The translations under genes were made by a program, and so were the position numbers. A stretch of DNA of 64,000 bases, from positions 5,477,501-5,541,500 of the forward strand of contig NZ_JAMZEB010000002.1 of the NCBI RefSeq assembly GCF_024172165.1. The letters run 5' to 3'. Position 1 is the stretch's first letter. The number at the start of each line of letters is the position of its first letter. The notes below the pieces were generated by a model that ran no database searches, was not told where the DNA came from, and worked only from the letters and a program-made list of their open reading frames with translations. Source of the DNA: Nonomuraea thailandensis (GTDB taxonomy: Bacteria > Actinomycetota > Actinomycetes > Streptosporangiales > Streptosporangiaceae). Positions 32,699 to 41,015 of this stretch are shown here, one piece after another.

Positions 32699-33495
32699 AG
32701 CAGTCCCTCCAGAGTCGGTACGGCCGCAAGCAGCGCCTGCGTGTACGGGTGGGCGGGCGAGGCCCAGACGTCGTCCACGGGCCCGGTCTCCACGATCTCG
32801 CCCTGGCTCATGACCGCGACCGTCTCGCACACGTGCCGCACCACGGACAGGTCGTGCGAGACGAACACGAGGGTGAGCCCCAGCTCGTCCACGAGGTCTG
32901 CCAGCAGGTTGAGTATCTGCCCTCGCACGGAGACGTCCAGAGCGCTGACGGGCTCGTCGGCGACCAGCACCTTCGGCCGGGGCGCGAGCGCGCGGGCGAT
33001 GGCGATGCGCTGCCGCTGCCCGCCGGAGAACTGGTGCGGGTACCGGTCGGCGGCCGTGGCGGGCAGCCCGACCGCGTCGAGCAGCTCGGCGACCCGGTCG
33101 CCGGCGGGCAGGCCGAGGGCGGCCAGCGGCTCGGCGACGAGGTCGCGCACGCGCATGCGCGGGTCGAGCGAGCTCATCGGGTCCTGGAAGACGATCTGGA
33201 GGTTCTCGCGCAGGAAGCGCAGCCGGCGCTCCGGCCTGCCGGTGATCTCCTGGCCGTCGAAGCGGATGGTGCCGCTGGTGGGCTGGTCGAGGGCGCAGAG
33301 CAGGCGCAGCAGCGTGGACTTGCCGGAGCCGGACTCGCCGACGATGCCGTGGCGCTCGCCGCGGCGCACGGTCAGGGAGACGTCGCGCAGGGCGTGCACG
33401 GCGGCTCCCGGCCTGGTGAGCGAGGTGCGGGGGCGGCGGTAGACCCGGTTCAGCCCCTGCGCCTCAATCAGCGGGGTGCCAGCATGCGTAGGCAT
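32695..33495 (-). CDS. oppF: Oligopeptide ABC transporter ATPase, OppF type
   Basis: The 266-residue cytosolic ATPase has Walker [10 protein letters not shown] at 53-61, signature FSGGQRQRI, Walker B VLVADEP and the switch His in VFVSHDLS. The spacing and the C-terminal PAHPYTQALLAAVPTLEG are typical of Opp/Dpp F subunits, though the usual Cys-containing tail is shortened. It pairs with the D subunit, with which it overlaps by 32 bp. The nearby OppC/B and solute-binding protein complete an importer. Confidence 0.92.
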   Translation of the reverse strand: MPTHAGTPLIEAQGLNRVYRRPRTSLTRPGAAVHALRDVSLTVRRGERHGIVGESGSGKSTLLRLLCALDQPTSGTIRFDGQEITGRPERRLRFLRENLQIVFQDPMSSLDPRMRVRDLVAEPLAALGLPAGDRVAELLDAVGLPATAADRYPHQFSGGQRQRIAIARALAPRPKVLVADEPVSALDVSVRGQILNLLADLVDELGLTLVFVSHDLSVVRHVCETVAVMSQGEIVETGPVDDVWASPAHPYTQALLAAVPTLEGLL

Positions 33496-34378
33496 GGCCG
33501 TCTCCTGTCAGCGCCGGAGTCGTCTCGCAGGCGGGGGTGGCGTGCGGGCAGCGGTTGCGGAAGACGCATCCGCCGGGGAAGCCGCCCGCCGGTGGCACGC
33601 TGCCGGCGATGGTGGGCAGGCGGGTGCCGCGCGGGGTGAGCCTGGAGGCGGCCAGCAGGCCCTGCGTGTAGCGGTGGCGGGGCCGGGTGAAGACCTCGCG
33701 CAGCGGGCCGGACTCGACGACGCGGCCGCCGTACATGACCAGGACCCTCTCGCACATGGAGGCGACCACGGCCAGGTCGTGGGTGATGAACAGCAGCGCG
33801 GGCGCGACCTCGGCGATCAGGTCGAGCATCTGCTTCTGCACGGTGACGTCGAGCGCGGTGGTGGGCTCGTCGCAGATGAGCAGCCCGGGGCTGTTGGCCA
33901 GGGCGATGGCGAGCATGACGCGCTGGCGCTGGCCGCCGGAGAGCTGGTGCGGGTAGGCGCGGGCGAGCTGGGCGGGCTCGGGCAGCCGTACGCGTTCCAG
34001 CAGCTCGGCCGAGCGCTCGCGGGCCTGCCGGCGGGAGCTGCCGTGCAGGGTCATGACCTCGGCGACCTGGGCGCCGATCCGCATGAGCGGGTTGAGCGCG
34101 GTCATGGGCTCCTGGAAGACCATGGACAGCTCGCGGCCTCGCAGGCTCTTCAGCCGGCTCTCGGGCACGCCGACGAGGTCGTGGTCGCCGAGCCTGGCCT
34201 GCCCTGAGGCGGTGACGCCCTCGGGGAGCAGGCCCATGAGCGACAGCGCGGTGAGCGACTTGCCGGAGCCGGACTCGCCGATCAGCCCGACCCGCTCGCC
34301 GGGCGCGATGGCGAAGGAGACGTCGTGCACCAGCTCGACGGCGCCCGCGCGGACGGTCAGGCCGTCAACCTTCAGCAC
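33464..34378 (-). CDS. oppD: Oligopeptide ABC transporter ATPase, OppD type
   Basis: The 304-residue ATPase has Walker A GESGSGKS at 34-41, signature LSGGQRQRV, Walker B LLICDEPT and the C-terminal oligo_HPY region with Cys residues ([20 protein letters not shown]) that bind an Fe-S cluster in some Opp ATPases. The start ATG at 34378 overlaps the OppC gene by 14 bp. It energises peptide import together with the F subunit encoded next. Confidence 0.93.
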   Translation of the reverse strand: MLKVDGLTVRAGAVELVHDVSFAIAPGERVGLIGESGSGKSLTALSLMGLLPEGVTASGQARLGDHDLVGVPESRLKSLRGRELSMVFQEPMTALNPLMRIGAQVAEVMTLHGSSRRQARERSAELLERVRLPEPAQLARAYPHQLSGGQRQRVMLAIALANSPGLLICDEPTTALDVTVQKQMLDLIAEVAPALLFITHDLAVVASMCERVLVMYGGRVVESGPLREVFTRPRHRYTQGLLAASRLTPRGTRLPTIAGSVPPAGGFPGGCVFRNRCPHATPACETTPALTGDGHAYACWHPAD

Positions 34379-35198
34379 GGATCCTCCTGAGCTTGGGGTC
34401 GAGGTGGTCGCGCAGGCCGTCGCCGAGGAGGTTGAAGCCGAGCACGGCCACGGCGATCGCGATCCCCGGCCACAGCGCCAGGCGGGGCGTGGAGAAGAGC
34501 AGCTCCTGCGACTCCTGCAGCATGCGCCCCCACGACGGGATCGGCGGGCGGGTGCCGAAGCCGAGGAACGACAGCGCCGCCTCGGCCAGGATCGCGATCG
34601 CGAACGACACCGACGCCTGCACGATCAGCACGGAGCCGATGTTGGGCAGCACGTGCCGTACGGCGATGGCGGGCCGGCGCCGCCCGGCGGCCCGGGCGGC
34701 CAGGATGTAGTCGGTCACCATGACCTGGAGGGTGGCGGCGCGGGCCACGCGGGCGAACGCGGGCACGGTGGCCACCCCGATCGCGATCATCGCGGTGAGC
34801 GTGCCGGGCCCGTACACCGCGCCGAGCATGACGGCCAGCAGCAGCGCGGGGAAGGCGAACACCAGGTCGTTGACCCGCATGATCAGCTCGGACAGCCAGC
34901 CGCGCGGCGTCATCCCGGCGACCACGCCGAGCGGGGTGCCGATGACGGCGGCGATGCCGACGGCGACGATGCCGACGTAGAGGGTGGTGCGGGCGCCCAC
35001 CATGAGCTGGCTGAAGGTGTCGCGGCCGAACTTGTCGGCGCCGAGCAGGTAGCCGCCGCCGGGCTCGCGCAGCTTGCGGGCGGCGTCCACGAGCGTGGGG
35101 TCGTGCGGCGTCCAGAAGAACGAGACGACGGCGGCGAGGGCGACGAGCCCGACGAGCGTGCCGCCGGCCAGCAGCGCGGCGTTCGGCCTGCCTCTCAT
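34365..35198 (-). CDS. oppC: Oligopeptide ABC transporter permease, OppC type
   Basis: The 277-residue permease has six hydrophobic helices (about 8-28, 70-95, 108-128, 131-150, 190-215, 240-262) and an EAA-type loop (ARAAGRRRPAIAVRHVLPN) that contacts the ATPases. The N-terminal TPHDPTLVDAARKLREP and YLLGADKFGRDTFSQLMVGAR pattern is characteristic of DppC/OppC. It overlaps OppB by 4 bp (ATGA). It forms the membrane channel with OppB. Confidence 0.93.
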   Translation of the reverse strand: MRGRPNAALLAGGTLVGLVALAAVVSFFWTPHDPTLVDAARKLREPGGGYLLGADKFGRDTFSQLMVGARTTLYVGIVAVGIAAVIGTPLGVVAGMTPRGWLSELIMRVNDLVFAFPALLLAVMLGAVYGPGTLTAMIAIGVATVPAFARVARAATLQVMVTDYILAARAAGRRRPAIAVRHVLPNIGSVLIVQASVSFAIAILAEAALSFLGFGTRPPIPSWGRMLQESQELLFSTPRLALWPGIAIAVAVLGFNLLGDGLRDHLDPKLRRIRAEG

Positions 35199-36133
35199 CG
35201 CAGCCTCGGGTCGAGCAGGTGGTAGGTCACGTCCACCACGAAGTTGATCAGCAGCACGGCGGCCACCAGCACCATCACCACGCCTTGGACGAGCAGCAGG
35301 TCACGCCCGGCGACGCCGTTGAGCAGCAGGTCGCCGAGCCCGGGGATGACGAAGACCCGCTCGACCACGACCGCGCCGATGAGCAGCGTGGCCAGTTGCA
35401 GGCCGAGCACGGTGACGACGGGGACGGAGGCGTTGCGCAGCCCGTGCCGCCACAGCGCGCCGGTGCTGCCGCGGCCCTTGGCGCGGGCGGTGCGCAGGTA
35501 GTCCTCGCGCATGACGTCGAGCACGGCGCTGCGCACGTAGCGGGTGAGCACGGCGCCCTGCACCAGGCCGAGCGACAGCCACGGCAGCAGCAGGCTCCGC
35601 AGCCACTCCCCCGGGTCGTCGGCGATGGGCACGTAACCGCCGGACGGCAGCACCTGGGCCCGCACCGCGAACACGAACACCAGCAGGATCCCGGCCAGGA
35701 ACGCGGGGATCGCGATGCCGAGCTGGCTGGCCGCGCTGATCGCCGCGCCGAGCGGGTCGCGGTGGTGCACGGCGGCGAACGTGCCCAGCGGCACGGCCAG
35801 CACCAGGGCCACGACCATGCCGCCGAGCACGAGCACGGCCGTGACGCCGAGCCGGTCGGAGATCTGCGGGCCGATGGGGGCGCTGGTCACGTACGAGGTG
35901 CCGAAGTCGCCCTGCGCCAGCCCGCCGAACCAGTCGAGGAACTGCACGCCGGGCGGCCGGTCGGTGCCGAACTGGCGGCGCAGCTCGGCCACCGCCTCGG
36001 GGGTGGCGTTGACGCCCAGCGCGATCTCGGCCGGGTCGCCGGGCAGCAGCGCCATGAACGCGAACACCGCCACGGCGGCCACGGCGGTGCTCGCGAGCAG
36101 CACCGCCAGCCGCTTGACGAGGTACAGGATCAC
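35195..36133 (-). CDS. oppB: Oligopeptide ABC transporter permease, OppB type
   Basis: The 312-residue permease begins at GTG 36133, which overlaps the solute-binding-protein stop by 4 bp (GTGA). It has six helices, the DppB/OppB start (YLVKRLAVLLASTAVAAVAV), the LPGDPAEI and FGTDRPPGVQFLDWF segments of the periplasmic loop and the EAA loop RTARAKGRGSTGALWRHGLRN. The frame is open further upstream but no start there is supported. Confidence 0.93.
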   Translation of the reverse strand: MILYLVKRLAVLLASTAVAAVAVFAFMALLPGDPAEIALGVNATPEAVAELRRQFGTDRPPGVQFLDWFGGLAQGDFGTSYVTSAPIGPQISDRLGVTAVLVLGGMVVALVLAVPLGTFAAVHHRDPLGAAISAASQLGIAIPAFLAGILLVFVFAVRAQVLPSGGYVPIADDPGEWLRSLLLPWLSLGLVQGAVLTRYVRSAVLDVMREDYLRTARAKGRGSTGALWRHGLRNASVPVVTVLGLQLATLLIGAVVVERVFVIPGLGDLLLNGVAGRDLLLVQGVVMVLVAAVLLINFVVDVTYHLLDPRLR

Positions 36134-37626
36134 TGCTTGGCGAGCCCGGTGAAGTCGAAGGACTCCGCGATGGCGTTCTTCGGCAGCCCGGTGACGCCCT
36201 TCTTCGCCACGATCAGGTTGGGGAACAGGAAGAGCCAGTCGGCCGCGGCGTCCTCGGACAGCAGCTTGGCGGCCTGCTTGAGGTCGCCGGCCTGCTCCTG
36301 CTCGGTGCCCTCGTCGGCGGAGGCGAGCAGCTCGCCGAACTCGGGGTTGTCGTATCGGAAGTAGTACGACTTGTCGGCGAATATGCCCATGTCGCGGGGC
36401 TCGACGTGGTTGATGATCGACAGATCGTAGTCTCCCTTGGTGAACACCTGGTCCAGCCAGCGCGCGGGGAACTCCAGCGGCTCGATCTCGGCGTTGATGC
36501 CCACCTGGGCGAGCTGCGACTTGACGACCTGCGCGCTGTTGACCGCGTACGGCAGGTTGGGGATGCGCATCTTGACGTCGTACGTCCTGCCGCCGAGCAG
36601 TTCCTTGGCCTTGGCCGGGTCGTACGGGTAGTCGCCGGTGCGGTCCTCGTACCAGGGGTCGGTGGGCGGCACCATCGAGCCGATGAGCTGCCCGCGCCCG
36701 GCCCAGGCGGTGTCGAGCAGCGCCTTGTGGTCGATGGCGTGCCGCACGGCCTGCCTGACCTTCTTGTCGTCGAACGGCGGGCGCCCGTTGTTCATCGACA
36801 GCACGACCTCGCCGTTGGTGGTGCCCTCGATGGTCTCGAACCGGTTGGGGTCGGCGAACTGCTGCAGCGACTCGGGCGCCTGCACGCTGGAGATGACGTC
36901 GATGCCGCCGGTCAGCAGCGCGTTGTTCATCGCCGTGGCGTCCTTGAAGTACTTCAGCGTGACCGACGACAGCGCGGGCCTGGCGCCCCAGTAGGAGGGG
37001 TTGGCGTCGAGCTTGAGCGAGTCGCCGCGCCGCCAGGAGCCCAGCACGTACGGGCCGGTGCCGACGGGCTTGCTGGCCAGGTCGGCCACGCCGGTGCGGC
37101 TGAACATGGCGCCGAGCCTGCTGGTCATCGCGTACAGGAAGCCGTTGCTGGGCCGCTTGAGCGTGACGACGGCGGTCGAGTCGTCCTTCTTCTCGACCTT
37201 GTCGACGACGTCGAGCTGGGTCTTGATCTTGAGCTTCCAGTCGCTCTTGACCCGGTCGAGCGAGAAGACCACGTCGTCGGCCGTGAACGGCGCGCCGCTG
37301 CTGAACTTGACGTTCTGGCGCAGCGTGAAGGTGTAGGTCTTCCGGTCGCCGGAGACGTCCCACTTCTCGGCGAGCAGCGGCACGATCTGCCCGTTCTGGT
37401 CGAGCTTGACCAGGCCCTCGTAGACGTTGACGAGCAGGGCCTGCGGGATGGCGGCGCCTTCGGTGGAGGTGAAGTCGAGGTTGGCGGGCTCGGCCACCGC
37501 GCCGACCGACAGTGACCGGCTCTCCGGCGTCGCGCCGTCGCCGCCTCCGCCGCCGGAGCCGCCCCCGCAGGCTGCGGTGGCCAGCAGGAGACCGCCCGCG
37601 GCGATCCAGATCCCGATTCGCCTCAT
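36130..37626 (-). CDS. oppA: Solute-binding lipoprotein of the oligopeptide transporter (SBP family 5)
   Basis: The 498-residue lipoprotein has a lipobox ending ATAAC with Cys20, a Gly-rich linker and an SBP_bac_5 domain (AEPANLDFTSTEGAAIPQALLVNVYEGLVKL, then SGAPFTADDVVFSLDRV and VRQAVRHAIDHKALLD). This class binds oligopeptides, nickel complexes or related amides. It is the first gene of an eight-gene operon; AGGAGG lies 9 nt before its ATG, and a perfect 17-bp palindrome lies 24 bp upstream of the ATG. Ligand unknown; adjacent amidases point to a peptide or oligoamide. Confidence 0.93.
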   Translation of the reverse strand: MRRIGIWIAAGGLLLATAACGGGSGGGGGDGATPESRSLSVGAVAEPANLDFTSTEGAAIPQALLVNVYEGLVKLDQNGQIVPLLAEKWDVSGDRKTYTFTLRQNVKFSSGAPFTADDVVFSLDRVKSDWKLKIKTQLDVVDKVEKKDDSTAVVTLKRPSNGFLYAMTSRLGAMFSRTGVADLASKPVGTGPYVLGSWRRGDSLKLDANPSYWGARPALSSVTLKYFKDATAMNNALLTGGIDVISSVQAPESLQQFADPNRFETIEGTTNGEVVLSMNNGRPPFDDKKVRQAVRHAIDHKALLDTAWAGRGQLIGSMVPPTDPWYEDRTGDYPYDPAKAKELLGGRTYDVKMRIPNLPYAVNSAQVVKSQLAQVGINAEIEPLEFPARWLDQVFTKGDYDLSIINHVEPRDMGIFADKSYYFRYDNPEFGELLASADEGTEQEQAGDLKQAAKLLSEDAAADWLFLFPNLIVAKKGVTGLPKNAIAESFDFTGLAKQ

Positions 37627-37645
37627 GTCCTACAGCCTCCTGGCT

Positions 37646-37666
37646 AGTGTACTGGTCGGACCAGTA
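37646..37666 (-). promoter_or_regulatory. Operon promoter with FCD/GntR operator
   Basis: TACTGGTCGGACCAGTA (37650-37666) is a perfect 17-bp palindrome containing TGGT-N3-ACCA. On the minus strand TACACT (37646-37651) is a fair minus-10 that abuts it, so a bound protein would block the promoter. It lies between the divergent GntR gene (start 37715) and the SBP gene (start 37626). Same 15-bp core as 27353-27369. Confidence 0.75.
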
Positions 37667-37714
37667 GGCTACGCACATTGCCAGCCGGTGACGGCTCGGG
37701 TCAAGGGGGCTTGC

Positions 37715-38467
37715 ATGGGTGGTCCGCGCTTCGAGCCGGTGCGTGCCGTGCGCGCTTACGAGCGGATCGTGGAGCAGATCGAGGAGGCCGTCGAGAGCGG
37801 TGCCCTGGCACCGGGCGGGCGGCTGCCGAGCGAGCGCGAGCTGATGGTGCAGTTCTCCGTCAGCCGGTCCACCGTGCGCGAGGCGCTGCGGGTGCTGCAG
37901 GCCCGTGGGCTGGTGCGCTCGCGGCCCGGCGATCCGAACGGGGCGGAGGTGCTGCCGTTCTCGCCCGCCGCGCTGCACAAGTCGATGACCACCCTGGCCA
38001 GGGTGGCGGAGCTGTCGCTCGGCGAGCTGGTGCAGTTCAGGATGGTGCTGGACGGGTCGGCCGTGCTGCTGGCCGCGCGCCTGCGCACCGAGGAGCAGCT
38101 GGCCGAGATGGGCGAGGCGGTCGCCGCCATGCGGGCCGCCGCCGATCAGGACGAGGAGGCGTTCGGGGCCGCGGACGTGGCCTTCCACGACGCGGTGGCG
38201 CGGGCCGGCGGCAACAAGCTGATCCAGGTCTGCACCGACGTGGTGCGCTCGATCGTGCTGAAGCTGATCGCGGACCGGATCGCCGCGGCGCCGGACCGGG
38301 AGGAGCTGATGCGGCGGAGCATCCGCCACCACGAGGAGGTCATCGCCGCCGTCCGGGCCGGCGACGGGCCGCTGGCCGCCCGGTTGTCCAGAAAAGCAAT
38401 GTATGACTACTACGCCGGGTATGTAGATGAAGGTGAGCGGAGTGCCCTGAGGGCACTGTTGGAGTGA
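37715..38467 (+). CDS. GntR-family regulator, FCD/FadR subfamily
   Basis: The 250-residue protein has the winged-helix GntR domain at about 8-75 (RIVEQIEEAVESGALAPGGRLPSERELMVQFSVSRSTVREALRVLQ) and an all-helical FCD ligand domain with metal-binding residues (Asp/His-type: FRMVLDGSAVLL, DVAFHDAVARAGGN, IRHHEEVIAAVRAGD). FCD regulators sense small acids and usually repress neighbouring catabolic genes. ATG 37715 with AAGGGGG upstream. It is divergent from the transporter operon and overlaps the adenylate-cyclase start by 4 bp. The palindromes at 37.65 and 27.36 kb are its likely sites. Confidence 0.93.
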   Translation: MGGPRFEPVRAVRAYERIVEQIEEAVESGALAPGGRLPSERELMVQFSVSRSTVREALRVLQARGLVRSRPGDPNGAEVLPFSPAALHKSMTTLARVAELSLGELVQFRMVLDGSAVLLAARLRTEEQLAEMGEAVAAMRAAADQDEEAFGAADVAFHDAVARAGGNKLIQVCTDVVRSIVLKLIADRIAAAPDREELMRRSIRHHEEVIAAVRAGDGPLAARLSRKAMYDYYAGYVDEGERSALRALLE

Positions 38468-39462
38468 TCTGGCCCACAGGGTGTTATGTTGCCGAGGTGG
38501 CGCGGGTGGACGGGGACGGGCTGGCGGAAGCCTTTCTGCGCGAGCCGCGCCGATACACCAGTCACCAGGTCGCCGAGATGGCGGGGGTGCCGGTCTATCG
38601 CGCGCGGCGCTTCTGGCGTGCCCTGGGGTTCGCCAACGTGCCCGACGACGCCGTGGAGTTCACCGACTCCGACGTCGAGGCGCTCAGGACGCTGATCGGC
38701 ATGGTGACCTCGGGCGTCTACGACGAGGAGCACGTGCTGCTCATCGCCCGCTCGCTGGGCCGGGCCACGACCAGGCTGGCCGAGTCGCAGGCGGAGCTGG
38801 GCGCCGAGGCGCTGGACAACGCGGGCGTGCCGCTGGCCGAGCGGCCCCGGGCCTGGCGCAGGCGGGCCGAGCGGGTCGTGCCCGACCTGGCGAAGCTGCT
38901 GGTCTACGCCTGGCAGCGCCAGCTCGCCGCCGCGGCCGGGCGCATCGCCGAGCAGGACATGAGCGCCGTGCGCCTGGCCGTCGGCTTCGCCGACCTGGTC
39001 GCCTTCACCCGGCTGAGCCGGCAGATCACCGGCGGGGAGCTGGCCAGGCTGATCGACAGGTTCGAGGGGCGCTCGGCCGACGTCGTGACGTCCTCCGGCG
39101 GGCGGGTGGTCAAGACGCTGGGCGACTCGGTGCTGTTCGTCAGCGACAAGGCGCACGTGGCGGCGGAGATCGCGCTGCGGCTGGTGGAGACGCACGCGCG
39201 CGGCAAGGACATGCCCGAGCTGCGGGTGGGGCTGGCCTCCGGGCCGGTGATCTGGCGCATGGGCGACGTGTTCGGCACCACGGTGAATCTGGCCAGCAGG
39301 CTGACCGCGTTGTCCCTGCCGGGAACGATCCTGGCCGATCCGCAGCTCGCCGAGGAGCTGGAGGGCGATCGGGCCTTCCGGCTGCGCGAGGTCAACCGGC
39401 TGTCGGTGCGGGGGCTCGGCGAGCTGGCGCCGTACACGGTCATGCGGGCCGGGGGCGCCTGA
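38464..39462 (+). CDS. Class III adenylate cyclase with N-terminal regulatory domain (Rv1264-like)
   Basis: The 332-residue protein has an N-terminal domain (residues 1-160) with a MerR-like HTH start (TSHQVAEMAGVPVYRARRFWRALGF-type pattern) as in the pH-sensing cyclase Rv1264, and a C-terminal cyclase domain. Catalytic residues are all present: metal-binding Asp177 (FADL) and Asp221 (TLGDS), adenine-selecting Lys217 and transition-state Asn275/Arg279 (TVNLASR). It should make cAMP as a dimer. The GTG start overlaps the GntR stop by 4 bp, suggesting translational coupling; GTG 38497 is an alternative start. Confidence 0.88.
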   Translation: MIWPTGCYVAEVARVDGDGLAEAFLREPRRYTSHQVAEMAGVPVYRARRFWRALGFANVPDDAVEFTDSDVEALRTLIGMVTSGVYDEEHVLLIARSLGRATTRLAESQAELGAEALDNAGVPLAERPRAWRRRAERVVPDLAKLLVYAWQRQLAAAAGRIAEQDMSAVRLAVGFADLVAFTRLSRQITGGELARLIDRFEGRSADVVTSSGGRVVKTLGDSVLFVSDKAHVAAEIALRLVETHARGKDMPELRVGLASGPVIWRMGDVFGTTVNLASRLTALSLPGTILADPQLAEELEGDRAFRLREVNRLSVRGLGELAPYTVMRAGGA

Positions 39463-39543
39463 GTTCTCACCCCCGGGCAACCTGACCGGGACGACGACGC
39501 GTCACTAGCGTCAGCTAGCCGCTCTCACAGAAGGAGCGCCGAG

Positions 39544-40023
39544 TTGGCGGACAGGGCGATATTTCAGGACTTCGTGGTGACGAGGTCGGACCGGCTGTTA
39601 CGCACGGCGTACCTGCTGGCCCGCGACTGGGGCCTCGCGGAGGACCTGTTGCAGGAGTCGCTGGCCAAGGCCTGGTTCGCGTGGCCGGGCGTCGAGGAGC
39701 CCGAGGCGTACGTGCGCAAGGTGCTGGTCACCACCTACATCTCCTGGTGGCGGCGGCGCTGGCGCGGCGAGGTGCCCAGCGGCGACGACCTGCCGGACAG
39801 GCCGGCCCACGACGCGGCCGGGGAGGGCGAGGAGCTGTGGCGGGCGGTGGGGCGCCTGCCGGCCAGGCAGCGCGCGGTGATCGTGCTGCGCTTCTACGAG
39901 GACCTGCCGGTCGGCGAGGTGGCCAGGCTGCTGGGCTGCCAGGAGGGCACGGTCAAGAGCCAGACCGCCAAGGCGCTGGCCAAGCTGCGAGTGGACGAGT
40001 CGATCGTGAAGGAGAGGCGCTGA
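39544..40023 (+). CDS. ECF sigma factor, SigE family
   Basis: The 159-residue protein has sigma region 2 (residues about 8-75: FQDFVVTRSDRLLRTAYLLARDWGLAEDLLQESLAKAW) and region 4 (about 100-150: LPARQRAVIVLRFYEDLPVGEVARLLGCQEGTVKSQTAKALAKL). It belongs to the actinomycete SigE-type ECF group, in which the regulator is often an adjacent membrane protein and not a zinc anti-sigma factor. TTG start at 39544 supported by AGAAGGAG 8 nt upstream. It overlaps the next gene by 1 bp (TGATG). Confidence 0.92.
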   Translation: MADRAIFQDFVVTRSDRLLRTAYLLARDWGLAEDLLQESLAKAWFAWPGVEEPEAYVRKVLVTTYISWWRRRWRGEVPSGDDLPDRPAHDAAGEGEELWRAVGRLPARQRAVIVLRFYEDLPVGEVARLLGCQEGTVKSQTAKALAKLRVDESIVKERR

Positions 40024-41009
40024 TGAGCGTGCGGGAGCTGCGTGACGTCCTGCGGGAGCGGGCCGAGGGCCCGTCGCCCGTCAACCCGCACCGCCACGAC
40101 CAGGTACGCGCGCGCATCCGCCGCACCCGCCTGCGCAGGAGGGCGGCCACGGGCGCGGCGGCGCTGGCGGTCGTGGCCGTGGCGGCCCACCTGATCCCCG
40201 GCCCCTCCGGGCTCGTTCCCCGGGGGACGCCGCCCGCCGGGGCGCTTCAGGGGCTGCCCGAGCGGTTCACCTCCCCCGACGGCACCGAGTACCGCCGGGT
40301 GGGCCTGGTCACCCTCACGGGGGCCGAGGCGTCGATCGACGTCCCGGTCTCGGGGAAGCCGCTGGAGGTGGTCACCCCGTGCGACGGCGGCCGCAACCGC
40401 ATGCCGGTGGTCTACGTGAACTCCCGCCGGGTCCACGCCCTCGGGTTCGGCTGCGGCGACGGCCTCCCGCCCCTGCTGCCCGTGGACGTGCCGCGGGGAT
40501 CCACCGTGGCCAGGCTGACCTTCGACAGGACCCCCGAAGGCTGCGTCAGCCTGACCGCGGACGGGCCGTGCGTGCCGGAGCCGCCCGACACCGCGGTCCG
40601 CGACGTCGCCGTCTACGAGTGGACGCCACCGGCCATGACCATCGAGCCCCCGCGGATCAAGGCCCTGCCCCCGCACCTCGACGGCCGCCGGCTGGCGGAC
40701 AGCGCGTCGGGTACGTGGCCGGGAGCCACGTCCTTCACGCTGACGGGCAGCGGCGCGGGCACGGTCACCGTCGACCTGCTCTGCTCGGGCGACCTGGCCC
40801 AGCGGATGTGGTTCAAGTTCTGGGTCAACGGCGAGGAGGGCCGGGCGAGGATGGGCTGCCCCTCCTGGACGCGGGGGCCGTTCCCCAAGGCGAGCACGGA
40901 GCTGGAGGTGCCGCCGGGCGAGCGGATCACCGTGACCGTGCGAACGGGCATGTGGGGCGAGTACACCAACCGCCCGGTTCGCTGGTCCGCCGGCCTGTAC
41001 GTAAGGTAG
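40023..41009 (+). CDS. Single-pass membrane protein coupled to the ECF sigma factor
   Basis: The 328-residue protein has a basic cytosolic N-terminus (1-40), one membrane helix at about 42-58 (ATGAAALAVVAVAAHLI) and a large outside domain (60-328) with beta-rich content and paired Cys (PCDGG, GFGCGD, GCVSLTADGPC, LLCSG, GCPSW). Translational overlap with the sigma gene and the topology suggest an anti-sigma-like or signal-sensing partner, but the cytosolic part has no HxxxCxxC zinc motif. Function inferred from position only. Confidence 0.75.
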   Translation: MSVRELRDVLRERAEGPSPVNPHRHDQVRARIRRTRLRRRAATGAAALAVVAVAAHLIPGPSGLVPRGTPPAGALQGLPERFTSPDGTEYRRVGLVTLTGAEASIDVPVSGKPLEVVTPCDGGRNRMPVVYVNSRRVHALGFGCGDGLPPLLPVDVPRGSTVARLTFDRTPEGCVSLTADGPCVPEPPDTAVRDVAVYEWTPPAMTIEPPRIKALPPHLDGRRLADSASGTWPGATSFTLTGSGAGTVTVDLLCSGDLAQRMWFKFWVNGEEGRARMGCPSWTRGPFPKASTELEVPPGERITVTVRTGMWGEYTNRPVRWSAGLYVR

Positions 41010-41015
41010 ATCGGC

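Noticed and set aside
35195-38332. Very long minus-strand frame running from OppB through the GntR region
   Set aside because: Only the part from GTG 36133 onward is permease sequence; the rest is antisense to the GntR gene or out of frame with the solute-binding protein.
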